DNA of 46,288 nucleotides, taken from Bacillota bacterium (GTDB lineage: Bacteria > Bacillota > Clostridia > Lachnospirales > Cellulosilyticaceae). Positions within the stretch are counted from its first letter, which is position 1. The number at the start of each line of letters is the position of its first letter. This document shows positions 7,234 to 14,949 of this stretch, piece after piece. The stretch lies in NCBI GenBank assembly GCA_023393125.1, contig JAEWMQ010000082.1:1-46288 (forward strand), given 5' to 3'. The position numbers and the translations under genes were made by a program. The notes below the pieces were generated by a model that saw nothing but the letters and a program-made list of their open reading frames with translations, ran no database searches and was not told the DNA's origin.

Positions 7234-8268
7234 TTAAAAGCATCTCTTCATATGATCCTTTTTACATCTGTTTAATTTTTTACATTGGTAACATATCTCA
7301 TTTAAAAGTGGTTGATCTTCAAAGTAAGCCTTTAAATTATTCAACGTTGTTTCTGCAATATGCATTAAAGCCTCTTCAGTTAAAAAAGCTTGATGAGAAG
7401 TGACTATAACGTTAGGTAATGAAACCAATCTAGCCAAAACATCGTCCTGTATAATGACGTTAGAGTAATCTTCAAAGAAAATTTCCGACTCTTCTTCATA
7501 TACATCTAGCCCAGCAGCACCAACTTTATATGACTTTAAAGCCTCCAATAAACTCTCACTTTCAATTAAGGCACCTCTAGATGTATTAATAATAATAACG
7601 CCATCCTTCATTTGCTTAAAGGTTTCTTTATTTAATAGATGGTGTGTCTGATCTGTAAGAGGACAATGAAGTGAAATAATATCTGAAACTTGACAAAGCT
7701 GCTCAAAGTCTACATATTCAAAATTAGGATTTAAAATAGGGTAGGGATCATATGCAACAACTTTCATACCGAAGCCCTTACATATATCAATAAAGACCTG
7801 CCCAATTTTTCCCGTTCCCACAACACCTATAGTTTTTCCATAGAGATCAAAACCTGTTAAGCCATTTAAACTAAAATTAAAATCTCTAGTTCGATTATAG
7901 GCTTTATGTGTTTTTCGATTAAGTGTTAAAAGAAGTGCCATTGCATGTTCTGCTACTGCATAGGGTGAATAGGCAGGAACACGAACAACATGTGTTTTAT
8001 TAAAGGCTGCTTTAAAGTTAATGTTATTATATCCAGCACACCTCATAGCGATAATAGAAATTCCCATGCCATCCAGCTGCTCAATAACTTTCTCATTAAT
8101 ATTATCATTAACAAAAGCAATTACACCTTCACACCCTTTTGCTAAAGTAGCAGTATCTTCATTTAACTTGTTTTCAAAATATTTTATTTCAAAATCATAA
8201 TTAGCTTTAAAACTCTCAAACCATGTTTTATCATAAGGTTTTGTATCAAAAAACGCTATTTTTCTCAT
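7234..8268 (-). CDS. ldhA: D-lactate dehydrogenase (D-2-hydroxyacid dehydrogenase)
   Basis: The 344-residue enzyme reduces pyruvate to D-lactate with NADH, regenerating NAD+ in fermentation. The NAD-binding motif is VVGTGKIGQVF, with an acidic residue ending the next strand (VVAYDPYP). The catalytic Arg is in NTSRGALI, Glu in DVYEEES and His in TSHQAFL. The N-terminal FFDTKPYD is typical of the LdhA branch. The C-terminus is extended by a Cys-rich tail (CYQCKKLNRCKKDHMKRCF) that could bind a metal or act in redox control. The start ATG follows AAAGGGGG. It diverges from the desulfoferrodoxin gene across a shared 155-base region. Other D-2-hydroxyacid substrates are possible. Confidence 0.88.
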   Translation of the reverse strand: MRKIAFFDTKPYDKTWFESFKANYDFEIKYFENKLNEDTATLAKGCEGVIAFVNDNINEKVIEQLDGMGISIIAMRCAGYNNINFKAAFNKTHVVRVPAYSPYAVAEHAMALLLTLNRKTHKAYNRTRDFNFSLNGLTGFDLYGKTIGVVGTGKIGQVFIDICKGFGMKVVAYDPYPILNPNFEYVDFEQLCQVSDIISLHCPLTDQTHHLLNKETFKQMKDGVIIINTSRGALIESESLLEALKSYKVGAAGLDVYEEESEIFFEDYSNVIIQDDVLARLVSLPNVIVTSHQAFLTEEALMHIAETTLNNLKAYFEDQPLLNEICYQCKKLNRCKKDHMKRCF

Positions 8269-8309
8269 AATATCCCCCTTTCCTTAAACAACCTTGTATC
8301 ATATGCAAA

Positions 8310-8337
8310 TTGACAATATTAGTGGTTATTGTATAAT
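8310..8337 (+). promoter_or_regulatory. Sigma-A type promoter of the desulfoferrodoxin gene
   Basis: TTGACA (8310-8315), 16 bases, then TATAAT (8332-8337): a full match to both consensus hexamers, 86 bases before the start codon. The strength suggests high basal expression. Confidence 0.75.
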
Positions 8338-8423
8338 AGAATCATACTACAATAATTTTCTAAAAAATTCAATTAAATTCTTGAAGATTATTGTAACATT
8401 AATTACATACAGGAGGGGTTCTT

Positions 8424-8810
8424 ATGTGTGGAGAACAAACGTTTTATATCTGTAAGCACTGTGGCAATATTATTGGTGTCATCAAAAATGGAGGTGGTAG
8501 AATCGTTTGCTGTAATGAAGCTATGACCGAGCTTGTTGCCAATACTACAGAAGCAGCTACCGAAAAACATTTACCTGTTATAACCATTTCAGGACATGAA
8601 GTTACTGTGACTGTAGGTAGTGTAATACATCCTATGACTGAAGACCATCTTATTAATTGGATTTACCTTTTAACAGAAAAGGGCGGACAACGAAAATGCT
8701 TATTACCAGGTCAAGAGCCTATTGCTAAATTTGCCCTAACTGAAGATGATCATGCTATTGCTGCTTTTGCTTACTGCAATCTACATGGTTTATGGAAAAC
8801 TGATATATAA
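8424..8810 (+). CDS. dfx: Desulfoferrodoxin (superoxide reductase)
   Basis: The 128-residue protein reduces superoxide to hydrogen peroxide without making O2, a typical defence of strict anaerobes. It has both iron sites. The N-terminal desulforedoxin centre uses C10, C13, C29 and C30 (ICKHCGN and VCCNEAM). The catalytic centre uses H49, H69, H75, H121 and C118 (HLP, IHPMTEDH, CNLHGLW). The catalytic Glu47-Lys48 pair before HLP is also present. So it is the two-centre class, fully intact. The ATG follows AGGAGGGG. It has its own consensus promoter and its own terminator, and lies just upstream of an O2-type H-NOX chemoreceptor gene. Confidence 0.95.
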   Translation: MCGEQTFYICKHCGNIIGVIKNGGGRIVCCNEAMTELVANTTEAATEKHLPVITISGHEVTVTVGSVIHPMTEDHLINWIYLLTEKGGQRKCLLPGQEPIAKFALTEDDHAIAAFAYCNLHGLWKTDI

Positions 8811-8815
8811 ATTTT

Positions 8816-8850
8816 AAAAAGTACTATAGATCAACTATAGTACTTTTTTA
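8816..8850 (+). terminator. Rho-independent terminator of the desulfoferrodoxin gene
   Basis: AAAAAGTACTATAG (8816-8829) pairs perfectly with CTATAGTACTTTTT (8835-8848), ending in a T-run. It separates the gene from the chemoreceptor downstream. Confidence 0.88.
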
Positions 8851-8931
8851 CTAAGTAATTTTTTAATTGAGCTAAAAATAGATTGAGATTATGTAAAAAT
8901 TTCATGCTCTTATCTAGTATTAATTATATTT

Positions 8932-8974
8932 ATGAAAAATTGTATTGTAGATATCTCATGAAAAATTGTATAAT
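8932..8974 (+). promoter_or_regulatory. Promoter region of the H-NOX chemoreceptor with a direct repeat
   Basis: ATGAAAAATTGTAT occurs at 8932-8945 and again at 8958-8971, 26 bases apart. The second copy overlaps a TATAAT (8969-8974) and the -35 could be TTGTAG at 8945-8950 (18-base spacing). The repeat could be an operator or simply a small duplication. Confidence 0.45.
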
Positions 8975-8995
8975 GGGATAGAAGGAGTGTGTAAC

Positions 8996-10795
8996 ATGAA
9001 AGGAACTGTTGTATCCACTTGGATTAAAACTTGTCGTAAACTTTATAATGAACAGCATATCGACGAAGCTATGGAGCTCGTTAATTGGAAAAGAGATCGT
9101 GTCTTTTCTCCAATTGAAACAGTAGATGATGGACAAATTTTTAAAGTCATCCGTGCTATTGCTGAAAAAGAAAAACTAAATGAAAAAGAACTATGGAAAA
9201 TTATTGGTCTTGAAAATATTAAGACCTTTTATAATGACTTTCCTTCTTTCTTTAAAACTCAAAACTTATTTTCATTTTTAAGAGCACTTTTTGATGTACA
9301 TATTATTATGACCAAAAAATTTAAGGGTGCTAAACCACCTCTTGTGCAAATTAAAGCTATTTCTGATTATGAAGCTATATTAACTTACGAATCTGAACGA
9401 GCTATGTTTGATTATTTTTATGGACTTTTTGAAGGTGCTATGCAATATTTTAGTGAAAAACCTAAAGTAGAGGAGTTAACGCGCACGAAAAATAGCTTAA
9501 CTTTAAAAATGATCTTTGAAAAGCCTATTTATTTTAAAAAACGCTATTTCTTTAATAATCTCTTATCCCTAGGTTTTATAAAAAGCTTACCTATTAAAAA
9601 TGCTATTTTTACAGGTATTACGTCTTTAGTCATTGCATTCCCTTTATTAGGCCTTCATTTGTGGGATAAAAGTATTATTTTTAGTAGTATAGTAGCTTTA
9701 CTAACTGGTTTGAGTACTCACTTACTTTTAAGACCCCAAAAAATATTAGTAGAAGAATTAGACTTACTCTGTAATAATGAGTTTAGTACATATGGAGAAA
9801 TTAAGACAAATGACTTTTTTGAAGAACTTTATGGTTTAATTAATGATTATAAGGCACTTACTCGTAAAGATTTTACAAATATTAAAAGTATTGTAGATGA
9901 AATGAGTTCTTTTACTTCCGCTTTGGGTAGTATTTCCGACTCAATGAAAGGAACTTCTAATGATATTTCAGAAGTAGTGGAACAAGTGGCTGAAGGTGCT
10001 ACAGAGCAGGCCAAAAACACAGAACAAGCTGCTTTTGTATTGAATCAAAATATTCATGCCCTTAAGGAAATTGTTGAAAGTGAACATCAAAATAAAAATG
10101 AACTAGAAAATGCGCTATCTAAAGTTAATAATAGCTATCAAGGTGTTAAAAATACCAGTAATCATATTTTTAATACATTAGAAGAATTCGATAAGATTAG
10201 AGAAAAAGGTCTTTATTTAGAGACAAAGGTTCATGATATGACTGCTATTATTGCTATTGTCTCTCAAATTGCAGAGCAAACAAATTTACTAGCACTTAAT
10301 GCTTCTATTGAAGCTGCTAGAGCAGGTGAAAATGGTCGTGGTTTTTCTGTAGTAGCTGAATCCATTAGAAAATTAGCAGAACAATCTAAAGGAGCTGTTC
10401 AAGAAGTCAATGCTAACTTAGCATTATTTATTTCAGAAATAAAATCATTTATAGAAGCTATTCAAAAAGAATATTTAAAACTTGAAAACGAAACAAAGAA
10501 TTTAGAAAGTGTTAAAAATATTAGTTTCGAAGCTAATCAGTCTATACAAGCTGTATCAACTTCTATGATTGAACTTATTCATATTCTCACTAAGCAAGCT
10601 GATAGTATCGGCACAGCTTCCTCCACAGTAGAAGCTCTAGCTGCTATTGCGGAAGAAAACTCTGCTTCTTCAGAAGAAGTAAGTGCTAGCGTTATTAACT
10701 ATTCTCATGAAATTGGTGCCTTAGTAGATAATATACAATCATTTAAAACTATTACAAGTGATTTTCAACATGATCTAGATCAGCATAAGCTTTAG
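8996..10795 (+). CDS. Methyl-accepting chemotaxis protein with N-terminal H-NOX haem sensor
   Basis: I choose the ATG at 8996 (AAGGAG eight bases upstream), giving 599 residues. Residues 1-185 are an H-NOX domain starting MKGTVVSTW. The haem ligand is H102, the haem-carboxylate motif YxSxR is Y131-S133-R135, and P115 is kept. The distal pocket has W9, N74 and Y140, the hydrogen-bond set known from the O2-binding H-NOX of Caldanaerobacter (Thermoanaerobacter) tengcongensis, with identical numbering. Two membrane segments follow (about residues 204-222 and 226-245). A cytoplasmic signalling domain then has the canonical hairpin (SIEAARAGENGRGFSVVAE). It should sense O2 and steer the flagella through CheA/CheW, which are not in this window. 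The last 44 bases overlap the convergent TRIC gene. Confidence 0.93.
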   Translation: MKGTVVSTWIKTCRKLYNEQHIDEAMELVNWKRDRVFSPIETVDDGQIFKVIRAIAEKEKLNEKELWKIIGLENIKTFYNDFPSFFKTQNLFSFLRALFDVHIIMTKKFKGAKPPLVQIKAISDYEAILTYESERAMFDYFYGLFEGAMQYFSEKPKVEELTRTKNSLTLKMIFEKPIYFKKRYFFNNLLSLGFIKSLPIKNAIFTGITSLVIAFPLLGLHLWDKSIIFSSIVALLTGLSTHLLLRPQKILVEELDLLCNNEFSTYGEIKTNDFFEELYGLINDYKALTRKDFTNIKSIVDEMSSFTSALGSISDSMKGTSNDISEVVEQVAEGATEQAKNTEQAAFVLNQNIHALKEIVESEHQNKNELENALSKVNNSYQGVKNTSNHIFNTLEEFDKIREKGLYLETKVHDMTAIIAIVSQIAEQTNLLALNASIEAARAGENGRGFSVVAESIRKLAEQSKGAVQEVNANLALFISEIKSFIEAIQKEYLKLENETKNLESVKNISFEANQSIQAVSTSMIELIHILTKQADSIGTASSTVEALAAIAEENSASSEEVSASVINYSHEIGALVDNIQSFKTITSDFQHDLDQHKL

Positions 10796-11444
10796 GAGGA
10801 ATCTTAGGTAAGTTCCAGCGATATTTAGTAGCTAATAAACGTATAAGAAATGTAAGGATGCTACCTATAGTCATGGCAATAACATTATTAATTTGGCATT
10901 TGATAAGCCAATAATAAGATACACTTCCTAATAATGCAGCTAAAAAATAAATATGTTTTTTTAGGAAAAATGGAATTTCTCTAACTAATAGATCTCTGAG
11001 CATTCCACCGCCAACACCTGTTATGATGCCTACAAACAATGTTAAAAAGGTATTTTCAAAAAAACCTCTTTGCATAGCTGTTTGAACACCAATAACAGCA
11101 AATATACCCAGACCTATAGCATCAGCTAAATTGAGTAGTGATCCAAAAGTTGAACTTAGATGATTTTTAAACTGATACTGATAATGTCTTGTTATGTATG
11201 CAATAATAAAAGCAACAATGGCCGTTATTGCTGCCACCATTACATAAGTAGGATTCACAAATAATAGGGGAGGGTAAGTACCTAATAAAATATCTCTTAT
11301 TAGGCCACCTCCCGTAGCGGCTGTTATTCCTAGAATAGTAATGCCGAGTATATCTAATTGCTTTTCAATACCTCTTAAAGCACCAGAAAGAGCAAAAGCA
11401 ATAGTTCCTATGATTTCTATTGAAAAAACCAGTATTTCAATCAC
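10752..11444 (-). CDS. TRIC/UPF0126 family membrane protein, probable glycine-linked transporter
   Basis: The 230-residue protein has about seven membrane segments made of two UPF0126 repeats. Each contains the GGGxxRD signature: GGGLIRDILLG near residue 46 and GGGMLRDLLVREIP near residue 147. The family is related to animal TRIC cation channels. A tandem glycine riboswitch with a terminator sits directly upstream, so expression is expected to rise with glycine. That points to glycine handling, either export of excess or uptake, rather than general ion flow. Glycine riboswitches ahead of this family are known in other bacteria. The 3' end overlaps the convergent chemoreceptor gene by 44 bases. 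Family is firm; substrate is inferred from regulation. Confidence 0.87.
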   Translation of the reverse strand: MIEILVFSIEIIGTIAFALSGALRGIEKQLDILGITILGITAATGGGLIRDILLGTYPPLLFVNPTYVMVAAITAIVAFIIAYITRHYQYQFKNHLSSTFGSLLNLADAIGLGIFAVIGVQTAMQRGFFENTFLTLFVGIITGVGGGMLRDLLVREIPFFLKKHIYFLAALLGSVSYYWLIKCQINNVIAMTIGSILTFLIRLLATKYRWNLPKIPPKAYADLDHVENHL

Positions 11445-11480
11445 TATTTAATAACCTCACATTCTTATAATTAAATTTTT

Positions 11481-11536
11481 TAAACAAAAAAGAGGATAAA
11501 AGGCAATTATAAAATGATAATTGCCTTTTATCCTCT
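11481..11536 (-). terminator. Riboswitch-controlled intrinsic terminator
   Basis: On the minus strand the arm starting AGAGGATAAAAGGC (from 11536) forms a perfect 20-bp stem with 11510-11491 and is followed by a run of T. Its first bases (AGAG) are also the 3' side of the P1 helix of the second glycine aptamer, so aptamer folding and terminator folding exclude each other. This predicts an ON switch: glycine permits read-through. Confidence 0.85.
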
Positions 11537-11715
11537 GTCCTTTTACCTGAAAGCTTACCTTTTGGTTTTCCTCGTCGGTGATGTCCCTTTAATAAGACAT
11601 TCTCTCCAGATTTACGTCCCTTGACTGTATTGTTACCTGAGAGTTTCAACAGTTATTTGGCTCCTAACTGTTTTGCTTCTTCGGTTACTATGTAATCCAT
11701 AATATCTCCAGTCAA
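11533..11715 (-). promoter_or_regulatory. Tandem glycine riboswitch
   Basis: Two glycine aptamers lie in series on the minus strand. Aptamer 1 opens with TTGACTGGAG (from 11715), has the core AACCGAAGAAGCAAAA and AACTCTCAGGTAAC, and closes with ACAGTCAA, which pairs with the opening TTGACTG. Aptamer 2 opens with ATCTGGAGAGAA, has ACCGACGAGGAAAA and TTTCAGGTAAAAGGACAGAG. These are the conserved elements of the gcvT/glycine RNA family. A terminator follows, then the TRIC/UPF0126 gene 89 bases after the aptamer. An open frame on the same strand across this RNA (11437-11649) is not a gene. Confidence 0.92.
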
Positions 11716-11957
11716 TATCAACCGTTTAATTATTATTTATTATTCTTTATCGAGTATATCAAAATTATGAGTATGTGTAAATCAAAAAATACGTTTTTAT
11801 CCTTATCTATCCTAATACTATAGAAGCATTGGTATCAATAAAGTTAACATATTGGATTTATATTATAGATAGCTTTATTGATATTATTTTAATATTATGA
11901 TATATTTTGATAAATATTAATTTATTTTAACCATAGAGATATTTCGGAGGGTAGTAA

Positions 11958-12659
11958 ATGATATCCATTACAACAGCAAAAGTTATAAATATTTTGCCAG
12001 ATAAATTTGTCACATACGTATCTAAAAAAATTATTAATAAATATCTAAAAAAGTATGCCAATATAAACATCCAGGGAAGTGAAAACTTGAAAGCAATAAA
12101 AATACCAACTATTTTTATATGTAATCATTTAAGTAATTCTGATGGATTAGTTTTAGATAAGGCTTTAAAAGAGATCAAGCCAACTTTTGTAGCAGGTATA
12201 AAGCTATCAAATAATGCTATTACAAGTATAGGGGTTAATGTAATAAAGACTACAAGTATAAAACCTAATACTGCTGACAAAGATGGTCTCAAGAAAATTG
12301 TTAGGCTTGTTAAGCAGGGGGAAAGTTTATTGATTTTCCCAGAAGGAACCAGAAGTAGAGTTGGTAGTTTGATAGAAGCAAAGAAAGGAATCCTCCTTAT
12401 AGCAAGAATGACAGGAGCTCCTATTGTACCTATTGGATTATATGGGACAGAAAAACTGTTACCTATAAATAAGGAAGGGGATATGAGTGCGGAAACCTTT
12501 GATTATGCAGATGTTTATATCAACATTGGAAAGCAATTTGAATTTCCTAAGAGAGCAAAAGAGCAAGATAAAAAAGAATATGAAGATTTTGCCACAAAAT
12601 ATCTCATGAAGAAAATATCAGAATTATTACCTGAAAAATATAGAGGTGTATATAAATAA
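11958..12659 (+). CDS. 1-acyl-sn-glycerol-3-phosphate acyltransferase (PlsC family)
   Basis: The 233-residue protein carries the acyltransferase motifs: NHLSNSD (HX4D, catalytic His-Asp) near residue 57, and FPEGTRSR (glycerol-phosphate binding) near residue 130, followed by GAPIVPIGLYG. It would acylate lysophosphatidate or a similar lipid at the inner membrane face. The amino-terminal region lacks a clear membrane helix, so it is probably peripheral. The start ATG follows TCGGAGGG. No lipid genes are adjacent, so it could be an accessory copy with a different acceptor. The 298 bases upstream, beyond the riboswitch, show nothing beyond AT-rich DNA. Confidence 0.83.
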   Translation: MISITTAKVINILPDKFVTYVSKKIINKYLKKYANINIQGSENLKAIKIPTIFICNHLSNSDGLVLDKALKEIKPTFVAGIKLSNNAITSIGVNVIKTTSIKPNTADKDGLKKIVRLVKQGESLLIFPEGTRSRVGSLIEAKKGILLIARMTGAPIVPIGLYGTEKLLPINKEGDMSAETFDYADVYINIGKQFEFPKRAKEQDKKEYEDFATKYLMKKISELLPEKYRGVYK

Positions 12660-13120
12660 ATAGACTGAAAACAGTTTACTTATTTATATTTTAAAATTAT
12701 AAAGATTGCTTGATTAATAACTAATGTATATCTGTATAAAGATGTTATGACATTTATTGAATTAAGTGTTCAAAAATGTATAAATGAAATAAATGCTTTT
12801 AGATTTTATGTAGCTCAATAAACATGACAAATATTAAGTATATAGTAACTCCCTATAAAGCAAATTATTCAATAATAGAATAGTAAGCCTTATAGGGAGT
12901 TTTAGGATGAAGAAGACTGGTTTACTTACATTAATTACTATATAATAAACTATTCGCGAAACACCGGTTTTACGAAATGTATCTACTATAGCATATGATA
13001 ATTCAGATTTTTCACCTTTAATATTTATTTAATCAATACTCACTTATATATATGTTTAGCTCATTATTTTATCTGCTTAATTTATATATCTTAATATCCC
13101 ATTATTTCTATACGCTCATT
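12660..13120. other. Non-coding stretch with one hairpin
   Basis: I see no gene in these 461 bases. AACTCCCTATAAAGC (12847-12861) pairs with GCCTTATAGGGAGTT (12887-12901) and is followed by TTTAGG; with its 25-base loop it may be a weak terminator for the acyltransferase or a worn small element. No promoter or riboswitch motif was recognised. Confidence 0.45.
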
Positions 13121-14758
13121 TTATTGTTTATCGATTTGTTTCCAAGCTTCCACATATTGGTTAAAGATTGTATTAATAGCATCACCAATTTGAACATATG
13201 CTTCATCTGGTAAATTCGCTAATGATATGCGTATTGACCAATCTGGGCCTCTAAAACCATTACCATTTAATAAAACGATGGCATATTCTTCTGCTAGACG
13301 AAAAAGTATGTCTTCTGGTACATAATATGTTTTTAAATAATTCACAAATGCTTCTCCATATTTAAGTCTCGCCCATACAAGAAGATCTATTTCTCTATAA
13401 TAAGCTGTACTATGAGGTTGTAAATAAAGTGGTAACTCTAGATGATCATATAATAATTTAAGACGTCTATGACAAATTTCTTTTGTTTGTGTTTTATAAC
13501 GATTTTCTTTATCTAACAATGCAAAAACAGAAAAAATAGCCATCTGAGCTTGTTGTGGTGTAGATAAACCAGCTGCATGATTTAATGCCACTTGCCTACT
13601 GTCTGCTACAATACGATCAATAAAAGTCATTTCTCTTGGATTATTAGTTAATACGCCATACCGATGGTCCAAATCATTAATAGCTTTTTGGGGTAACTCT
13701 TTAATAAGTTCATCAAATATATTTTTCTTACTAATGGCTATAAGGCCTAATCTCCATCCTGTTGCCCCGAAATACTTAGAGTATGAATACACTCCTATTG
13801 TTTGTCCTGGAATTTCTGTCATTAATGATTTAAAGTTGTCAGTAAAAGTACCATAAACATCATCTGTAATAATCATTAACTTAGGATTCTTTTCTTTAAT
13901 AATTTTTTTAATATAAGTGATGGATTCGTCATTCATAGCAATAGAGGGCGGGTTACTTGGATTAACTAAAAAAAGTGCTTTAATAGTTGGATCTGCTAAT
14001 TTATCAAGTTCTTCTTTTGGATATTGCCAGTTATGTCTTCCTTCTTCGTTTACTTCAGATGCATAAATATGAGTCGCTTGAAATGCATAACGACTTAAAT
14101 AAGGAATCTCTAAGTAAGGTGTAAAAATAGGAACCATTAACGCAATATGATCACCTTTTTCTAAAAGATAATTAGCCACCATACTATCAAAAATGTAACA
14201 CATAGCAGCTGTCCCACCTTCAACTGCAAATAAGTCATGAGTTACTTCACTAGTAGTAGAACCACCCATTTCTTGCATAAGGTAGTCGCAAACTACCTTC
14301 TCTATTAAATGTAGCATACGGTCTGGCATAGGATAATGATCTCCTATAATAGCATCTACTAATTCATAAATCCAACTCTCTCTTTTAAACCCATGTACAT
14401 TAACCCCATAATCAATAATCTGACATAGTAAGTCTATACCAGGCAAATGCCTATTGTTAGCCACAAATTCATCAAAATGTTTATCGATATCTTTTACATA
14501 GGGCATTCCTGCTAAGTCGTGTTTGTCAACATCTCTTTTAGTCTCTTCCACTGCAAATAAGCCAAGTGTAAAGAAAGCCTCACGAGGTGTAGAAGCTGTC
14601 CAGTTAGGATTCCCTCTTCCTGCATTTAAAAAAGTGGCAACACCTTTTTTTTCTGTACTTCTTGCCATAGAAATTAGTTCATTTTTAAGTTCAAACGGAC
14701 TTAGGTTTTTGTATTTTTGTACACGACTTTTAATCTCTTCTGTTCCTTTTAGAATCAT
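13121..14758 (-). CDS. asdA: Aspartate 4-decarboxylase / aspartate aminotransferase (PLP)
   Basis: The 545-residue enzyme belongs to the large bifunctional aspartate aminotransferase/L-aspartate beta-decarboxylase group, which converts aspartate to alanine and CO2. The signatures are FLNAGRGNPNW near the N-terminus, the PLP-phosphate and aspartate region (FLVNPSNPPS, ITDDVYGTF), the PLP lysine in YSYSKYFGATGWRLG and the C-terminal substrate Arg in WSIRISLANLP. It is longer than ordinary aminotransferases (about 400), as this family is. Paired with an aspartate:alanine antiporter it can yield a proton-motive force, but no antiporter is adjacent. The start ATG has GAGAGGG upstream. It appears to be monocistronic. 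Confidence 0.92.
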   Translation of the reverse strand: MILKGTEEIKSRVQKYKNLSPFELKNELISMARSTEKKGVATFLNAGRGNPNWTASTPREAFFTLGLFAVEETKRDVDKHDLAGMPYVKDIDKHFDEFVANNRHLPGIDLLCQIIDYGVNVHGFKRESWIYELVDAIIGDHYPMPDRMLHLIEKVVCDYLMQEMGGSTTSEVTHDLFAVEGGTAAMCYIFDSMVANYLLEKGDHIALMVPIFTPYLEIPYLSRYAFQATHIYASEVNEEGRHNWQYPKEELDKLADPTIKALFLVNPSNPPSIAMNDESITYIKKIIKEKNPKLMIITDDVYGTFTDNFKSLMTEIPGQTIGVYSYSKYFGATGWRLGLIAISKKNIFDELIKELPQKAINDLDHRYGVLTNNPREMTFIDRIVADSRQVALNHAAGLSTPQQAQMAIFSVFALLDKENRYKTQTKEICHRRLKLLYDHLELPLYLQPHSTAYYREIDLLVWARLKYGEAFVNYLKTYYVPEDILFRLAEEYAIVLLNGNGFRGPDWSIRISLANLPDEAYVQIGDAINTIFNQYVEAWKQIDKQ

Positions 14759-14949
14759 TATTTAACCCTCTCTTCTATTGCTTCTTGCCTTTTCACATAT
14801 GGCCCTAATTAGCATTTGTAGTTGTCAGGGTCTCTGCACATGCTCCTAAAATAAGTACTCTATTTCATTTAGAAATATATTGACTATAAATCTATTTTAT
14901 CTGCTACTCAATATGACTTAGTTTTTTTCATATCAGTCAAATTTATTCT

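Noticed and set aside
11437..11649. Open frame of 70 codons on the minus strand, basic at its start
   Set aside because: It lies entirely across the glycine riboswitch and terminator; the RNA structure explains the sequence.
14523..14765. Plus-strand open frame of 80 codons
   Set aside because: Antisense to the start of the aspartate decarboxylase gene; no ribosome site.
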